A DNA stretch of 64,000 nt from CAWINH01 sp963837425 (GCA_963837425.1 CAWINH010000003.1:1-64000), one strand, 5' to 3'. Positions 1-8,414 are shown, counted from the first letter of the stretch. A program made the numbers and translations. The notes: generated by a model not told the origin, from the sequence alone.

Positions 1-39
1 TCCGCCGCCCGGTCGGCAGGCCCCGGGACCATCGTAACC

Positions 40-68
40 TTGCCCCGCCAGAACGGGGGCGGGACGAT
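40..68 (+). promoter_or_regulatory. Predicted leaderless promoter of the 74-aa gene
   Basis: TTGCCC (40-45), a 17-base spacer and GACGAT (63-68) stand exactly 6 bases before the ATG at 75. The transcript would start at or next to the start codon, so no ribosome binding site is expected and none is seen. The same -10 hexamer, GACGAT, follows TTGACA in front of the ileS leader. Confidence 0.5.
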
Positions 69-74
69 CATTCC

Positions 75-299
75 ATGCAGGCAGACCCACGGCTGGTGGC
101 CGAGCTCCTCAGCCTGGTCGCGCTCATGGCCGGCACCATTGAGTACTGCGAGATGGTGCGCCGGCGGCGGCTGGCCCGGGCCGAGGCCGCCCTGCGCGCG
201 GAGAGCGCCCGGTGGGGGCTGCTCGGCCTCGTCCGCGTCTTCGCGGTCGACGATTCGGGCGACGCCGAGCGCGGTGCCCCGCCGGGCGGGTCGGCGTAG
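75..299 (+). CDS. Small hypothetical protein (74 aa)
   Basis: I do not recognise this gene. It encodes 74 residues: a hydrophobic N-terminal stretch (about residues 8-22), then an Arg/Ala-rich helical segment with alternating R, E and A (about 28-48), a second short hydrophobic patch and a Gly/Pro/Ala tail. It could be a small membrane-associated protein. There is no Shine-Dalgarno, but a good -35/-10 pair lies exactly 6 bases upstream of the ATG, the same arrangement as for five other genes in the window. It converges with rseP. It could still be a chance reading frame, because open frames are frequent in such GC-rich DNA. Confidence 0.45.
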   Translation: MQADPRLVAELLSLVALMAGTIEYCEMVRRRRLARAEAALRAESARWGLLGLVRVFAVDDSGDAERGAPPGGSA

Positions 300-333
300 C
301 GCGCATCCGCTGCGCGTCGGCGCAGGGCCCTGA

Positions 334-1461
334 TCAGCCCTCGATGAGGCGCTGGACGTCCTGGATCGAGATGAGAATGACGAGGAAGATGAGGACCATG
401 AACCCGGTCAGGTAGATGAGCGCCTCGCGCTCGGCCGGGAGCCTCCGGCGCCGAAGCCCCTCTATGACCACGACGAGGATCCGCCCGCCGTCGAGCGGCG
501 GGAACGGCAGGACGTTGAGCACCGCGAGGTTGATCGACAGGATGCCGATGAAGATGAGCTGGCTGGCGAGCGGCGCCTGGAGGACGCGGCCCGTCTCCTC
601 AGCGATGCCGATCGGGCCCATTGCCGCCGGAGCCGCCGATGAGAGCCCGAGGAGGCTTCCCACCGCATCGGCCAGTCCGCCGGGAATCTGATACGCGAGG
701 CTGCCCGCTTCGCCGAATCCGGTCGCCACCGCATCGAGCGGGCCGCTGACGGTCGATGGGGTATCGATGATGCGCTCCGGCGTGTAGGTGAACCCGACCG
801 CTCCCAATCCCTGTGCGACCTGGGCGGTGGTCAGCTCACGCGGCGTGACGACGATCGTCAGCGCCTCGCCGGCGCGCTGGACGCCAAGCGTCACGGGCTT
901 TCCGGCCCGCGAGCGCACGTACGCCGTCAGGTCGGCGGACACCTCGAACGTCTTGCCATCGGCCGCGATGATGACGTCGCCCGCCCGGAGGTCCGCCTGC
1001 GCGGCAGGGCTGTCCGCCTGGATCGAGGTCACGACCAGCGGCCCATGGCCCTCCGGCACCGGCATCGAGACGGCGAGCGCGAAGACGGCCCCGGCCAGCA
1101 GGAAGTTCATGACCACCCCCGCCAGCAGGACCGCGACTCGCACCCAGATCGGCCTCCGGTTGAACGCTCCGGCCATCGCCGCGTCCACGGCCCCTTCGGA
1201 GAGGCCGCGGGCGCGCAGCTTGTCCGCCTCCTGGTCGCCATCCTCGCCGAGCATTCTCACGAAGCCGCCGAGCGGGATGAGGTTCAGTGAGTACCGTGTC
1301 CCGTGCCACATCACCGAGGCGATGCGCGGCGGGAAGCCGACACCGAACTCCTGGACCGTGATCCCGGCGCGCTTGGCCGCGATGAAATGGCCCAACTCGT
1401 GGACGAGCACCAGGATGACGAGCACGGCCAGGAAGGCGGCGATCGTCCCTAGCACGCTCAT
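334..1461 (-). CDS. rseP: RIP metalloprotease RseP (M50 family, site-2 protease)
   Basis: This is a membrane-embedded zinc protease that cleaves transmembrane segments of anti-sigma factors and leftover signal peptides. The HELGH zinc motif is at residues 21-25 inside the first membrane helix, a PDZ domain follows (about 125-205), and the second catalytic motif, PPLDGGR, lies near residue 320 before the last helices. The length, 375 aa, is normal. It is the last gene of the rpsB-tsf-pyrH-frr-uppS-cdsA-dxr-rseP operon. Its ATG overlaps the dxr stop (ATGA), suggesting translational coupling. The order uppS-cdsA-dxr-rseP is widely conserved in bacteria. Confidence 0.95.
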   Translation of the reverse strand: MSVLGTIAAFLAVLVILVLVHELGHFIAAKRAGITVQEFGVGFPPRIASVMWHGTRYSLNLIPLGGFVRMLGEDGDQEADKLRARGLSEGAVDAAMAGAFNRRPIWVRVAVLLAGVVMNFLLAGAVFALAVSMPVPEGHGPLVVTSIQADSPAAQADLRAGDVIIAADGKTFEVSADLTAYVRSRAGKPVTLGVQRAGEALTIVVTPRELTTAQVAQGLGAVGFTYTPERIIDTPSTVSGPLDAVATGFGEAGSLAYQIPGGLADAVGSLLGLSSAAPAAMGPIGIAEETGRVLQAPLASQLIFIGILSINLAVLNVLPFPPLDGGRILVVVIEGLRRRRLPAEREALIYLTGFMVLIFLVILISIQDVQRLIEG

Positions 1462-2609
1462 CAGGCGCTGCCTCCGATACCCAGCGACGCGCTCAGCTCC
1501 GCGCGGACTTCCGCGTCCAGGGACCCGATCTCCTCGAGCTCCGGCTCGGTCGCGCTCCCCCAGCGCTCGACGGCGCCAGCGATCATCTCCGCGATGGCGG
1601 GGAACCGCAACGTGCCCGCCAGGAAGGCGGCGACCGCGACTTCATCCGCCGCGTTGAGGATCGTGCCCCGGTTGCCGCCGGCATCGGCCGCACTGCGCAC
1701 GGCGGCATACGCCGGGTACTGCTCGACATCGAGCTCCGCGAAGGTCAGCGCCCCCCAGGCGACGGGGTCGGAGCGTTCCGCCGGCGAGGGGATGCGATCG
1801 GGGTACGTCAGCGCATACTGGATCGGCAGGCGCATGTCCGGCAGACCCAGCTGGGCCTTGTACGAGCCGTCCGCGAACTCGACGAGCGAGTGCACCACGC
1901 TCTGGGGATGGACCACGGCAGCAATCCTACTGTAGGGAAGCCGGTACAGCCATCTGGCCTCGATCGCCTCGAACGCCTTGTTCACGAGGGTCGCCGAGTC
2001 GACCGTGATCTTCGGACCCATCCGCCACGTCGGATGGGCGAGGGCCTCGTCGGGCGTCACCTCCGCGAGCGATGCGCGCGGTCGGTCACGGAACGGTCCC
2101 CCGCTGGCGGTCAGCACCAGGCGCGCGACGGCGTCGCGCGGCTCGCCGGCCAGGCACTGCCAGATCGCCGAGTGCTCGGAGTCGATCGGCCGCAGGATCT
2201 CGAGCGGATCGCCCCCGGCAGCGTCGAGCGCGGATGCGACGAGGTGCCCCCCGGTGACGAGCGTCTCCTTGTTCGCGAGCGCCACCCGGCGCCGGGCGCG
2301 AAGCGCTGCCAGCACGGCCGGCAGCGCAGTCATGCCCGTGGTGGCGACGACCACGATGTCGGCGGACGGACCCGTCGCGAGCTCCTCCAGGCCACCCCCC
2401 GCCCAACGGCCGGACGCGAGGCCGGCGGGGCGTTCGAGGGGACACCAGGCCCTCGCCAATGGCCACTCGCCGAGCTGCCGCATGAACTCGTCGGTGGGGT
2501 GACCAGCGGCCAGGCCGACGACGTTGAAGCGGTCTCGATGTGCCGATACCACCTCGAGTGTCTGGCGGCCGATCGAGCCGGTGGAGCCCAGCAGGGCGAT
2601 GCCGGTCAC
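1461..2609 (-). CDS. dxr: 1-deoxy-D-xylulose 5-phosphate reductoisomerase
   Basis: Dxr is the second enzyme of the MEP isoprenoid pathway: NADPH-dependent rearrangement and reduction of DXP to MEP in the cytosol. The NADPH loop GSTGSIG is at residues 8-14; ANKETLV (about 116) and SEHSAIWQC (about 143) mark the nucleotide and metal/substrate sites. The length, 382 aa, is typical. It starts with GTG, overlapping the cdsA stop by 4 bases (GTGA). Together with uppS upstream it makes this operon a supplier of isoprenoid precursor and carrier lipid. The absence of an ATG is unremarkable here because GTG starts are common in the window. Confidence 0.96.
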   Translation of the reverse strand: MTGIALLGSTGSIGRQTLEVVSAHRDRFNVVGLAAGHPTDEFMRQLGEWPLARAWCPLERPAGLASGRWAGGGLEELATGPSADIVVVATTGMTALPAVLAALRARRRVALANKETLVTGGHLVASALDAAGGDPLEILRPIDSEHSAIWQCLAGEPRDAVARLVLTASGGPFRDRPRASLAEVTPDEALAHPTWRMGPKITVDSATLVNKAFEAIEARWLYRLPYSRIAAVVHPQSVVHSLVEFADGSYKAQLGLPDMRLPIQYALTYPDRIPSPAERSDPVAWGALTFAELDVEQYPAYAAVRSAADAGGNRGTILNAADEVAVAAFLAGTLRFPAIAEMIAGAVERWGSATEPELEEIGSLDAEVRAELSASLGIGGSA

Positions 2610-3505
2610 ACCGCGGCGCCGCCGAAGAGCAGTGCGTAGCCGAGGAGCACCGGGGCGGCGAAGAGGAAGGAGTCCACCCGATCGAGGATCCCGCCGTGCC
2701 CGGGGATCAGGGACCCGGATTCCTTGCGCCCTCCGGCCCGCTTGAGCAGCGACTCGGCGAGGTCACCGGCCTGGGCCGCAAGGCCGACGACCGGTCCCAG
2801 GACGAGCGCGTGCCACGCATCGAGCCCGACGAGCCAGGTACCGAGCCCAGCGGCGGCCGTCGCGAGAACGAGGCCACCGGCCAGGCCCTCCACGGTCTTC
2901 GACGGACTGATCCGCTCGATGAGGTGATGACGTCCCAGCCAGCGGCCGGTGAGGTACGCCCCCGTGTCGTAGCCCCACACGAGGGCGATCAGGGTCAGCG
3001 TCCAGGCCGCACCGGCACGGATCCCGAGGCCGCCGACCTCGGTCGCGGGCGACCCATCGGCCGGACCGAGGTGAGCAACGACCGCGATCATCGGCACCAG
3101 GAGCCCCACGTACGCAACGCCGAACGCACTCGTCGCCCAGCTGAGGAACCCGTCGCGCGGGTTGTCGCGCGCGAAGCTGGCGGCCGCCAGGAACAACATG
3201 CCGCCGACCAGCGCAAGGACCACGGCACCAGGCGTTGCCGTCGCACGCATGAAATCGCCGAGCGGCCCACCGAATGCCGACGCATTCGCACCCAGAAGTC
3301 CGGCCGCCCCAATGCAGAATCCCGCGACCAGCGCCGCGACGACCGGCGGCGCGAACCCCGCGGCGTCGAGGAGGCCGACCAGCTCGAACATCGCGAGGAC
3401 GATGACGAGCCCCAGCAGGAGTGACAGCCACGGATCGCCGACGATCGCCGCCGCCACGACCACCGGGCCTAGGATCGCGGCGGTCAGGAGTCGGGTTGCG
3501 AGCAC
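2606..3505 (-). CDS. cdsA: Phosphatidate cytidylyltransferase
   Basis: CdsA makes CDP-diacylglycerol from phosphatidate and CTP, the branch point of bacterial phospholipid synthesis, in the cytoplasmic membrane. The 299-aa protein is almost entirely hydrophobic helices. The C-terminal CTP-transferase signature is clear: SPSKTVEG near residue 205 and PGHGGILDRVD near 268. The start is GTG, 3 bases after the uppS stop. Its position between uppS and dxr is the classical arrangement. The N-terminal half is Ala/Gly/Val-rich and diverged, which is usual for this family. Confidence 0.94.
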   Translation of the reverse strand: MLATRLLTAAILGPVVVAAAIVGDPWLSLLLGLVIVLAMFELVGLLDAAGFAPPVVAALVAGFCIGAAGLLGANASAFGGPLGDFMRATATPGAVVLALVGGMLFLAAASFARDNPRDGFLSWATSAFGVAYVGLLVPMIAVVAHLGPADGSPATEVGGLGIRAGAAWTLTLIALVWGYDTGAYLTGRWLGRHHLIERISPSKTVEGLAGGLVLATAAAGLGTWLVGLDAWHALVLGPVVGLAAQAGDLAESLLKRAGGRKESGSLIPGHGGILDRVDSFLFAAPVLLGYALLFGGAAV

Positions 3506-3508
3506 GCC

Positions 3509-4201
3509 TCAGGCCCCGAAGCGGCGCTCACGGCGAGCATAGTCGTCGAGCGCGCTGTCGAAATCGTCCGGGGTGAAATCGGGCCAGTACTTCGCACAGA
3601 AGACGAGCTCGGCGTAGACCGCCTGCCAGATGAGGAAGTTGCTCGTCCGCTGATCCCCGCCGGTGCGGATCAGGAGGTCGACGTCCGGCTGGCCGACGGT
3701 GTACAGGTGCTCGGCAATGCGCGCCTCGTCGAGATCCTCCGCGGTGATCCCCGCCGCGACGAGGGCGCGTACCGCGTCCACCAGCTCCGCGCGCCCCGAG
3801 TAGTTGAAGCACACATTCAGGGTCAGCGCCGTCCCGGCTCGCGTCCGCTCCTCGGCGGCGCGGATCGAGCGCTGGACGTCCGTGGGCGCCTCGTGGAGGC
3901 GGCCGATGACGTTCACCCGAACCCCCTCGGCGATGAGCTCGTCGGTGTACTGCCGAACCGCGCCGTCGATGAGGCCGAAGAGGCCCGCGACCTCGTCGTC
4001 GGGCCTGCTCCAGTTCTCGGTCGAGAAGGTATAGACCGAGAGGGTCCCCACGCCGCGGTCGCGCGCGCGTCGGACAACGGGTCGAATTGCCTCGACGCCC
4101 TGGACGTGCCCGGCGATCACCGGCAGCCCGTGCTCCCGCGCCCAGCGACGGTTGCCGTCGGCGATGATCGCCACGTGCCGCGGGCGCGCTGGGCCGGGCA
4201 G
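3509..4201 (-). CDS. uppS: Isoprenyl transferase (undecaprenyl diphosphate synthase type), CTG start
   Basis: This cis-prenyltransferase adds isopentenyl units to make the lipid carrier for cell-wall precursors. Family motifs are present: AIIADGNRRWA (the family pattern is H-V-A-I-I-M-D-G-N), FSTENWSRP, and DLLIRTGGDQRTSNFLIWQ. The conserved HV before AII is encoded, but the first ATG/GTG/TTG in frame is the GTG of that V (4174), which would cut into the motif and has no nearby ribosome site. A CTG at 4201 is preceded by a perfect GGAGGT with 6-base spacing (4208-4213) and lies 2 bases past the frr stop. It gives a natural N-terminus LPGPARPRHVAII. I therefore choose CTG; GTG 4174 remains possible. 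Confidence 0.9.
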   Translation of the reverse strand: MPGPARPRHVAIIADGNRRWAREHGLPVIAGHVQGVEAIRPVVRRARDRGVGTLSVYTFSTENWSRPDDEVAGLFGLIDGAVRQYTDELIAEGVRVNVIGRLHEAPTDVQRSIRAAEERTRAGTALTLNVCFNYSGRAELVDAVRALVAAGITAEDLDEARIAEHLYTVGQPDVDLLIRTGGDQRTSNFLIWQAVYAELVFCAKYWPDFTPDDFDSALDDYARRERRFGA

Positions 4202-4203
4202 CG

Positions 4204-4761
4204 TCAGACCTCCATGACCTCGGCCTCCTTGCGCTCGGCCCGACCATCGATCGCCTCGATGAAGCCGTCGGTCAAGCGTTGGAGGGAATCCAGCTCGCGG
4301 CGCTCCTCGTCCTCGGACAGGTCCCCCTCACGGAGCGCCCCTTTCAGGGCATCGGCCGCATCGCGTCGATGATTGCGGATCTCGACCCGCGCCTCCTCGG
4401 CGCGCCGGCGAACCTGCTTCACCATCTCGTGGCGTCGCTCCTCGGTGAGCGGCGGCACGTTGAGCCGCACCACGGTCCCGTCGACGTTCGGCACCAGGCC
4501 GATGTCGGATCGCGTGATCGCCTTCTCGATGGACGACAGGACGGACCGATCCCACGGCTGAATGACGATGAGGTGGGCGTCGGGCGTGCTGATGCCGGCG
4601 ATCTGGTTCAGCGGCGTGGGAGTCCCGTAGTAGTCGACCGCGATTCGCTCGACGAGCGCGGTTGAGGCGCGCCCGGTTCGGATGCCGGCGAAATCACGCT
4701 CCATGGCCTCGATCCCGCGCTGCATCTTGGGCTCGATGTCGGTCAGTGCCTCATGCGCCAT
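4204..4761 (-). CDS. frr: Ribosome recycling factor
   Basis: RRF acts with EF-G to split post-termination ribosomes. At 185 aa it has normal length, and it shows typical features: an N-terminal helix with R-T-G-R-A-S, the PTPLNQIA segment, the conserved VRLNVPPLTEERR stretch and a charged C-terminal helix. It begins with ATG and overlaps the end of pyrH by 11 bases, part of the conserved rpsB-tsf-pyrH-frr order. Its last codons contain the GGAGGT used as ribosome site for the CTG start of uppS. Confidence is high from sequence and context together. Confidence 0.97.
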   Translation of the reverse strand: MAHEALTDIEPKMQRGIEAMERDFAGIRTGRASTALVERIAVDYYGTPTPLNQIAGISTPDAHLIVIQPWDRSVLSSIEKAITRSDIGLVPNVDGTVVRLNVPPLTEERRHEMVKQVRRRAEEARVEIRNHRRDAADALKGALREGDLSEDEERRELDSLQRLTDGFIEAIDGRAERKEAEVMEV

Positions 4762-5500
4762 CGGTCACCTCCCCGCCGATCCATGTCCCGATCGACTCTC
4801 CGCGCACGGCGCGCACGATGTTGCCCGGCTGCGTCATGTCGAACACGACGATCGGCATCTCGTTGTCCATCGCCAGGCTCACGGCCGTGGCATCCAGGGC
4901 ACCCAGGCGGCTCGACAGGAGATCCGTATAGCCGATCCGCGCGTAGCGGGTTGCGCCCGGATGGGTCTCCGGGTCGGCATCGTACACCCCGTCCACGCGG
5001 GTGGCCTTCAGGATCACTTCGGCGCCGACCTCGACCGCTCGAAGGGTGGCGGCGGTATCCGTCGTGAAGTACGGATTGCCGGTCCCGGCCACCATGATCA
5101 CCACGCGCCCCTTCTCCAGGTGACGGACGGCGCGTCGCCGAATGTAGGGCTCGCACACCTCGTTGATGGCGATCGCGCTCATGACCCGGGTCGGGCAATC
5201 CGCCTGCTCGAGGGCATCCTGCAGGGCGAGCCCGTTCATCACCGTGGCCAGCATCCCGACATAGTCGCCGGTGGCGCGGTCCATGCCGCTCGCGGCCGCC
5301 GACAGCCCGCGGAAGATGTTGCCACCGCCGACGACCACGCAGACCTCGACGCCCCCGGCGCGGGAGTCCTGGATCTGACTGGCGATGCTCCGCACGACCT
5401 CGGGGTCGATCCCGTACGACCGCTCACCCATGAGCGCCTCGCCCGAGAGCTTCAGCAGCACCCGTCGGTAGCGCCCATCGGTGGCGGCCGCGTTGCTCAC
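4751..5500 (-). CDS. pyrH: Uridylate (UMP) kinase
   Basis: PyrH is the hexameric bacterial UMP kinase that converts UMP to UDP with ATP. It belongs to the amino-acid-kinase fold. Visible motifs are LKLSGEALMG at the N-terminus, VVVGGGNIFRG for nucleotide binding, the DGVYDADPE region and a C-terminal segment ending in MTQPGNIVRAVRGE. I chose GTG at 5500 (249 aa) because it overlaps the tsf stop (GTGA) and leaves a short, family-like N-terminus. The frame stays open upstream into tsf, but that part is not PyrH-like. Confidence 0.96.
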   Translation of the reverse strand: MSNAAATDGRYRRVLLKLSGEALMGERSYGIDPEVVRSIASQIQDSRAGGVEVCVVVGGGNIFRGLSAAASGMDRATGDYVGMLATVMNGLALQDALEQADCPTRVMSAIAINEVCEPYIRRRAVRHLEKGRVVIMVAGTGNPYFTTDTAATLRAVEVGAEVILKATRVDGVYDADPETHPGATRYARIGYTDLLSSRLGALDATAVSLAMDNEMPIVVFDMTQPGNIVRAVRGESIGTWIGGEVTDGA

Positions 5501-6123
5501 GCCGGGCTCTCCTCGTCGGGCATGTCCCCGACCGCCATGCGGGCGAAGCGCGCGACCTTGATGTTCTCGCCGAGCAGGACGATCTTCTCGGTGATCAGGT
5601 CGCTGACCCGCTTGTCGGTGTCGCGGTACGGGAGCTCGAGCAGGCAGACGCTCTCGAGCCACTTGTTCAGCCTTCCCTCGACAATGGCCCCAATGCGATC
5701 CGCCGGGTGCTGCTCCTGCGCCGCCTCATCGGCGAGGGCCTGGCGCCTGGCCTCCAGGACGTCCGCGGGCACATCCTCTCGCGACACGTACTGCGGGCTC
5801 AGCCCGGCGACCTGCATGGCCAGCTCGCGGGCGAGCTCGGTGAAGTCGGGAGTGCGTGCCACGAAATCCGTCTCGCAGTTGACCTCGATCAGCGCCCCGA
5901 GCCGCGAGCCGTGGTGGATGTAGCTGGCGACCACCCCTTCGCGCGCCTCGCGTCCGGCCTTCTTCGCCGCCGTCGAGAGGCCGTGCTCGCGCAGCCAGGC
6001 GACCGCCTGATCGACGTCGCCCCCACTTTCGACGAGGGCCCGCTTGCAGTCCATCATCCCGGCGCCGGTCTGCTCCCGGAGTCGCTTGACCTCGTCAGCG
6101 GTGATCGTCGTCGCCTGGGTCAT
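5497..6123 (-). CDS. tsf: Elongation factor Ts
   Basis: EF-Ts is the guanine-nucleotide exchange factor that recharges EF-Tu. The N-terminal UBA-like domain has the R-E-Q-T-G-A-G-M-M-D-C-K-R-A-L signature (about residues 14-28), and the IEVNCETDFVART motif of the core is present near residue 80. At 208 aa it is the short, single-subdomain form seen in many non-proteobacteria. ATG overlaps the rpsB stop (ATGA), so translation is probably coupled to S2. Confidence 0.97.
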   Translation of the reverse strand: MTQATTITADEVKRLREQTGAGMMDCKRALVESGGDVDQAVAWLREHGLSTAAKKAGREAREGVVASYIHHGSRLGALIEVNCETDFVARTPDFTELARELAMQVAGLSPQYVSREDVPADVLEARRQALADEAAQEQHPADRIGAIVEGRLNKWLESVCLLELPYRDTDKRVSDLITEKIVLLGENIKVARFARMAVGDMPDEESPA

Positions 6124-7067
6124 CGGTTCCTCGCCCTCTTCGCTGAAGAGCGTTCGCTCTGCTCGTCCTCGTCCTCGCGCTCTTCCTCGCTGTCGGGGGC
6201 GTCGGCGGCACGCCGGGCGCGGGCACGCCGCTCCTCCTCCTCGTCCTCCTCGGGCTCCGGCTCGAAGACGAGCGCCTCGCCGGCAGCCAGCGCAGCGGTG
6301 TAATCCGTGTCCGAGGTGAGGCTCGCCTCGTCCACCGGGGGCAGCGCCTCGGCCTGCTCGAACTCCTCGTCGAGCTGGGCCTGCCGCTGCTCCTGCGCGG
6401 CGAGCACCGCGTCGGCAACGAGCGCACAGATCAGCTTCACCGAGCGGATCGCGTCATCGTTCGCGGGGATCACCCAGTCGATGAGGTCCGGATCGCAGTT
6501 CGTGTCGGTCATCGCCACGATGGGGATCTCGAGACGCCGCGCCTCCGCGACCGCGATCGATTCCCGGTGGGGATCCACGATGAACAGGGCGCCCGGCAGG
6601 CGGCGCATCTTGCGGATGCCGCCGAGCGCGGCGTTCAGCTTCACGATCTCCTCGGAGAGCTTGGTGGCCTCCTTCTTCGTCAGCCGTTCGAACTCACCCG
6701 AATCCCGCCGCGCCTCGAGCGCCTCGAGGCGCTGAATGCGGCGCTTGATCGTCGTGTAGTTCGTGAGCATGCCGCCCAGCCAGCGATTGGTCACGTAGTG
6801 CTGGCCCGAACGCTCGGCCTCCGCGGCGATGCTCTCCTGCGCCTGCTTCTTCGTTCCCACGAAGAGGACGCTGTCCCCGTGGCGCACGGTCTCCTGCAGG
6901 AAGGCGAGGGCGGCGTCCAGCCGTGTCACCGTCTGCGCCAGATCGATGATGTGGATCCCGTTGCGCTCGGTGAAGATGTACTGGCGCATCTTCGGGTTCC
7001 AGCGGCGGGTCTGGTGGCCAAAATGGACACCCGCCTCGAGGAGCTGCTTCATCGTGGTGGCAGCCAC
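6120..7067 (-). CDS. rpsB: 30S ribosomal protein S2 with long acidic C-terminal extension
   Basis: S2 binds the 30S head/body junction. The core (residues 1 to about 235) is standard: L-L-E-A-G-V-H-F-G-H-Q-T-R-R-W-N-P-K-M near the start and NRWLGGMLTNYTTIK in the middle. Residues about 236-315 form an extra tail dense in Glu, Asp, Arg and Ser, predicted disordered. Start is GTG with GGAGG 8 bases upstream. It is the first gene of the operon reaching to rseP. A TATACT -10 lies about 140 bases upstream, giving a long leader in which S2 autoregulation could act. Confidence 0.97.
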   Translation of the reverse strand: MAATTMKQLLEAGVHFGHQTRRWNPKMRQYIFTERNGIHIIDLAQTVTRLDAALAFLQETVRHGDSVLFVGTKKQAQESIAAEAERSGQHYVTNRWLGGMLTNYTTIKRRIQRLEALEARRDSGEFERLTKKEATKLSEEIVKLNAALGGIRKMRRLPGALFIVDPHRESIAVAEARRLEIPIVAMTDTNCDPDLIDWVIPANDDAIRSVKLICALVADAVLAAQEQRQAQLDEEFEQAEALPPVDEASLTSDTDYTAALAAGEALVFEPEPEEDEEEERRARARRAADAPDSEEEREDEDEQSERSSAKRARNR

Positions 7068-7214
7068 GTTCGTACCTCCGGTTCGTTACCTCCGCCCACT
7101 TCGACTCCGGGCCCACCCGACCGATGGTGTTGCACCTTCGGCGGGCACCGCGGGCCGCGGATCCGCGGGCGTGTGTGATGGGATCTCGGCTCGAATGAGC
7201 CGGCCGGCAGTATA
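7068..7214 (-). promoter_or_regulatory. rpsB operon promoter and leader
   Basis: The extended -10 TGC-TATACT (TATACT at 7209-7214) faces rpsB and no convincing -35 is visible. The leader between it and the GTG is about 135 bases, long for this compact genome, and ends with GGAGG ahead of the start. Ribosomal-protein leaders often bind their own product; I see no conserved structure I can name. Confidence 0.55.
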
Positions 7215-7305
7215 GCATGCGCCGCCCGCCCGGCTCCGAATCGCCATCGGACCTCGGCGCCCCACTCAACAGTACCGAAGTACCCCCTCCCCCACCGCTC
7301 GTACC

Positions 7306-7333
7306 TTGACCCCACCGGACCCCAACCTAGCAT
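7306..7333 (+). promoter_or_regulatory. Leaderless promoter of the LysM transglycosylase gene
   Basis: TTGACC (7306-7311), 16 bases, then TAGCAT (7328-7333), followed by exactly 6 bases and the ATG at 7340. This is the strongest -35/-10 pair among the six genes with the 6-base arrangement. No Shine-Dalgarno precedes the ATG. Confidence 0.6.
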
Positions 7334-7339
7334 CCGCCC

Positions 7340-8410
7340 ATGCGTACTCGATCGGCCGCGCTGCTCCTCTGCGCCGCCGTCTCCGTGGTGGGAGTCACCG
7401 CCGTCGGCGCCCTGGCCCCGGTTGCTGCCGAGGACCGCGTCATCGTCGTCCAGCCCGGGGATACCCTGAGCGGTATCGCGGTCCGAGTCGGCGTGCCCGT
7501 CGAGGTGCTGGTCGCGGTCAACGGGCTCTCGAACCCAGACCACATCGATGTCGGCCAGCGCCTCCGCCTCGAGCCGGCCACGACGACGAGCGCGCCGGCC
7601 ACGAAGGAGAAGGGTGCCGCTACGCATCGCGTCCGCGCCGGCGAGACGCTCTCCGACATCGCGCTGCAGTACGGCACCTCGGTGGCGGAGCTCACCCGCC
7701 TGAACGGGATCGCGGACCCGGCGTACATCCAGGCCGGCGCCGTGCTCACGGTTCCGGCATCCGGGGCGGCTCCTCCGGCGGCGGCGCCTCGCGCAAGCTC
7801 GACGAGGCACCGCGTGAAGCCCGGCGAGACGCTCTCCGACATCGCGGCCGAGTACGGCACCTCGGTGGCGGAGCTCGCCCGCCTGAACGGGATCGCGGAC
7901 CCGGCGTACATCCAGGCCGGCGCCGTGCTCACGGTCCCGGCGGGCGCCTCGCCGGAGGATTCGGCCACGCCGTTGACGTCCCTGCCAGCGTCCATCGCGG
8001 ACGCCGCGGCGCGACACGAATCCGTGCGACGCCTGATCGTCGCCGATGCGACTCGCCTCGGGGTAGCCCCCTCACTGGCGATGGCCCTCGCCTGGCAGGA
8101 ATCGGGCTGGCAGACGAACCTCGTCTCCTCCGCGGGAGCGATCGGCGTCATGCAGCTGCTGCCGGCGACCGGCCAGTGGATTGCCGATGACATCCTTCAC
8201 GAGCGCCTCGACATCAGGTCCACCGGCGACAACGTCCGTGCCGGAATCGCGCTGCTCGGGTTCTACCTCGACCGCTACCGCGGAAACCGGAGCCTCGCGC
8301 TGGCGGCGTACTACCAGGGCATGACCAGTGTCGACCGCCACGGCGTGTACGCCGCGTCGTGGCCGTACGTCAACGCGATCCTGGCGCTCGAGGCGCGACT
8401 CCGGGGCTGA
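7340..8410 (+). CDS. LysM-domain lytic transglycosylase (SLT domain), secreted
   Basis: This is probably a cell-wall-bound lytic transglycosylase or lysozyme-like hydrolase that cleaves peptidoglycan outside the membrane. Residues 1-31 are a signal peptide. Three LysM modules follow (about 34-77, 95-137, 156-199), each with the P-G-D/E-T-L-S pattern. The C-terminal SLT domain (about 222-340) has the catalytic Glu in AWQESGW and the SSAGAIGVMQLLPATG motif. The second and third LysM units are nearly identical in DNA, a recent duplication. It is a monocistronic plus-strand gene with a predicted leaderless promoter, and it converges with yraN. Confidence 0.88.
   Translation: MRTRSAALLLCAAVSVVGVTAVGALAPVAAEDRVIVVQPGDTLSGIAVRVGVPVEVLVAVNGLSNPDHIDVGQRLRLEPATTTSAPATKEKGAATHRVRAGETLSDIALQYGTSVAELTRLNGIADPAYIQAGAVLTVPASGAAPPAAAPRASSTRHRVKPGETLSDIAAEYGTSVAELARLNGIADPAYIQAGAVLTVPAGASPEDSATPLTSLPASIADAAARHESVRRLIVADATRLGVAPSLAMALAWQESGWQTNLVSSAGAIGVMQLLPATGQWIADDILHERLDIRSTGDNVRAGIALLGFYLDRYRGNRSLALAAYYQGMTSVDRHGVYAASWPYVNAILALEARLRG
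7641..7940 (+). repeat. Two near-identical 117-base LysM repeats
   Basis: Positions 7641-7757 and 7824-7940 differ at only about 6 of 117 bases, far less than the first LysM unit differs from either. This points to a recent in-frame duplication inside the transglycosylase gene, or to gene conversion between the units. The repeat number could vary between strains. Confidence 0.85.
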
Positions 8411-8414
8411 GCCG

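Noticed and set aside
7049..8017. Long open frame on the minus strand opposite the LysM gene (322 aa)
   Set aside because: It is antisense to a well-supported gene, Arg/Gly-rich with repeated blocks mirroring the LysM duplication, and has no family character.
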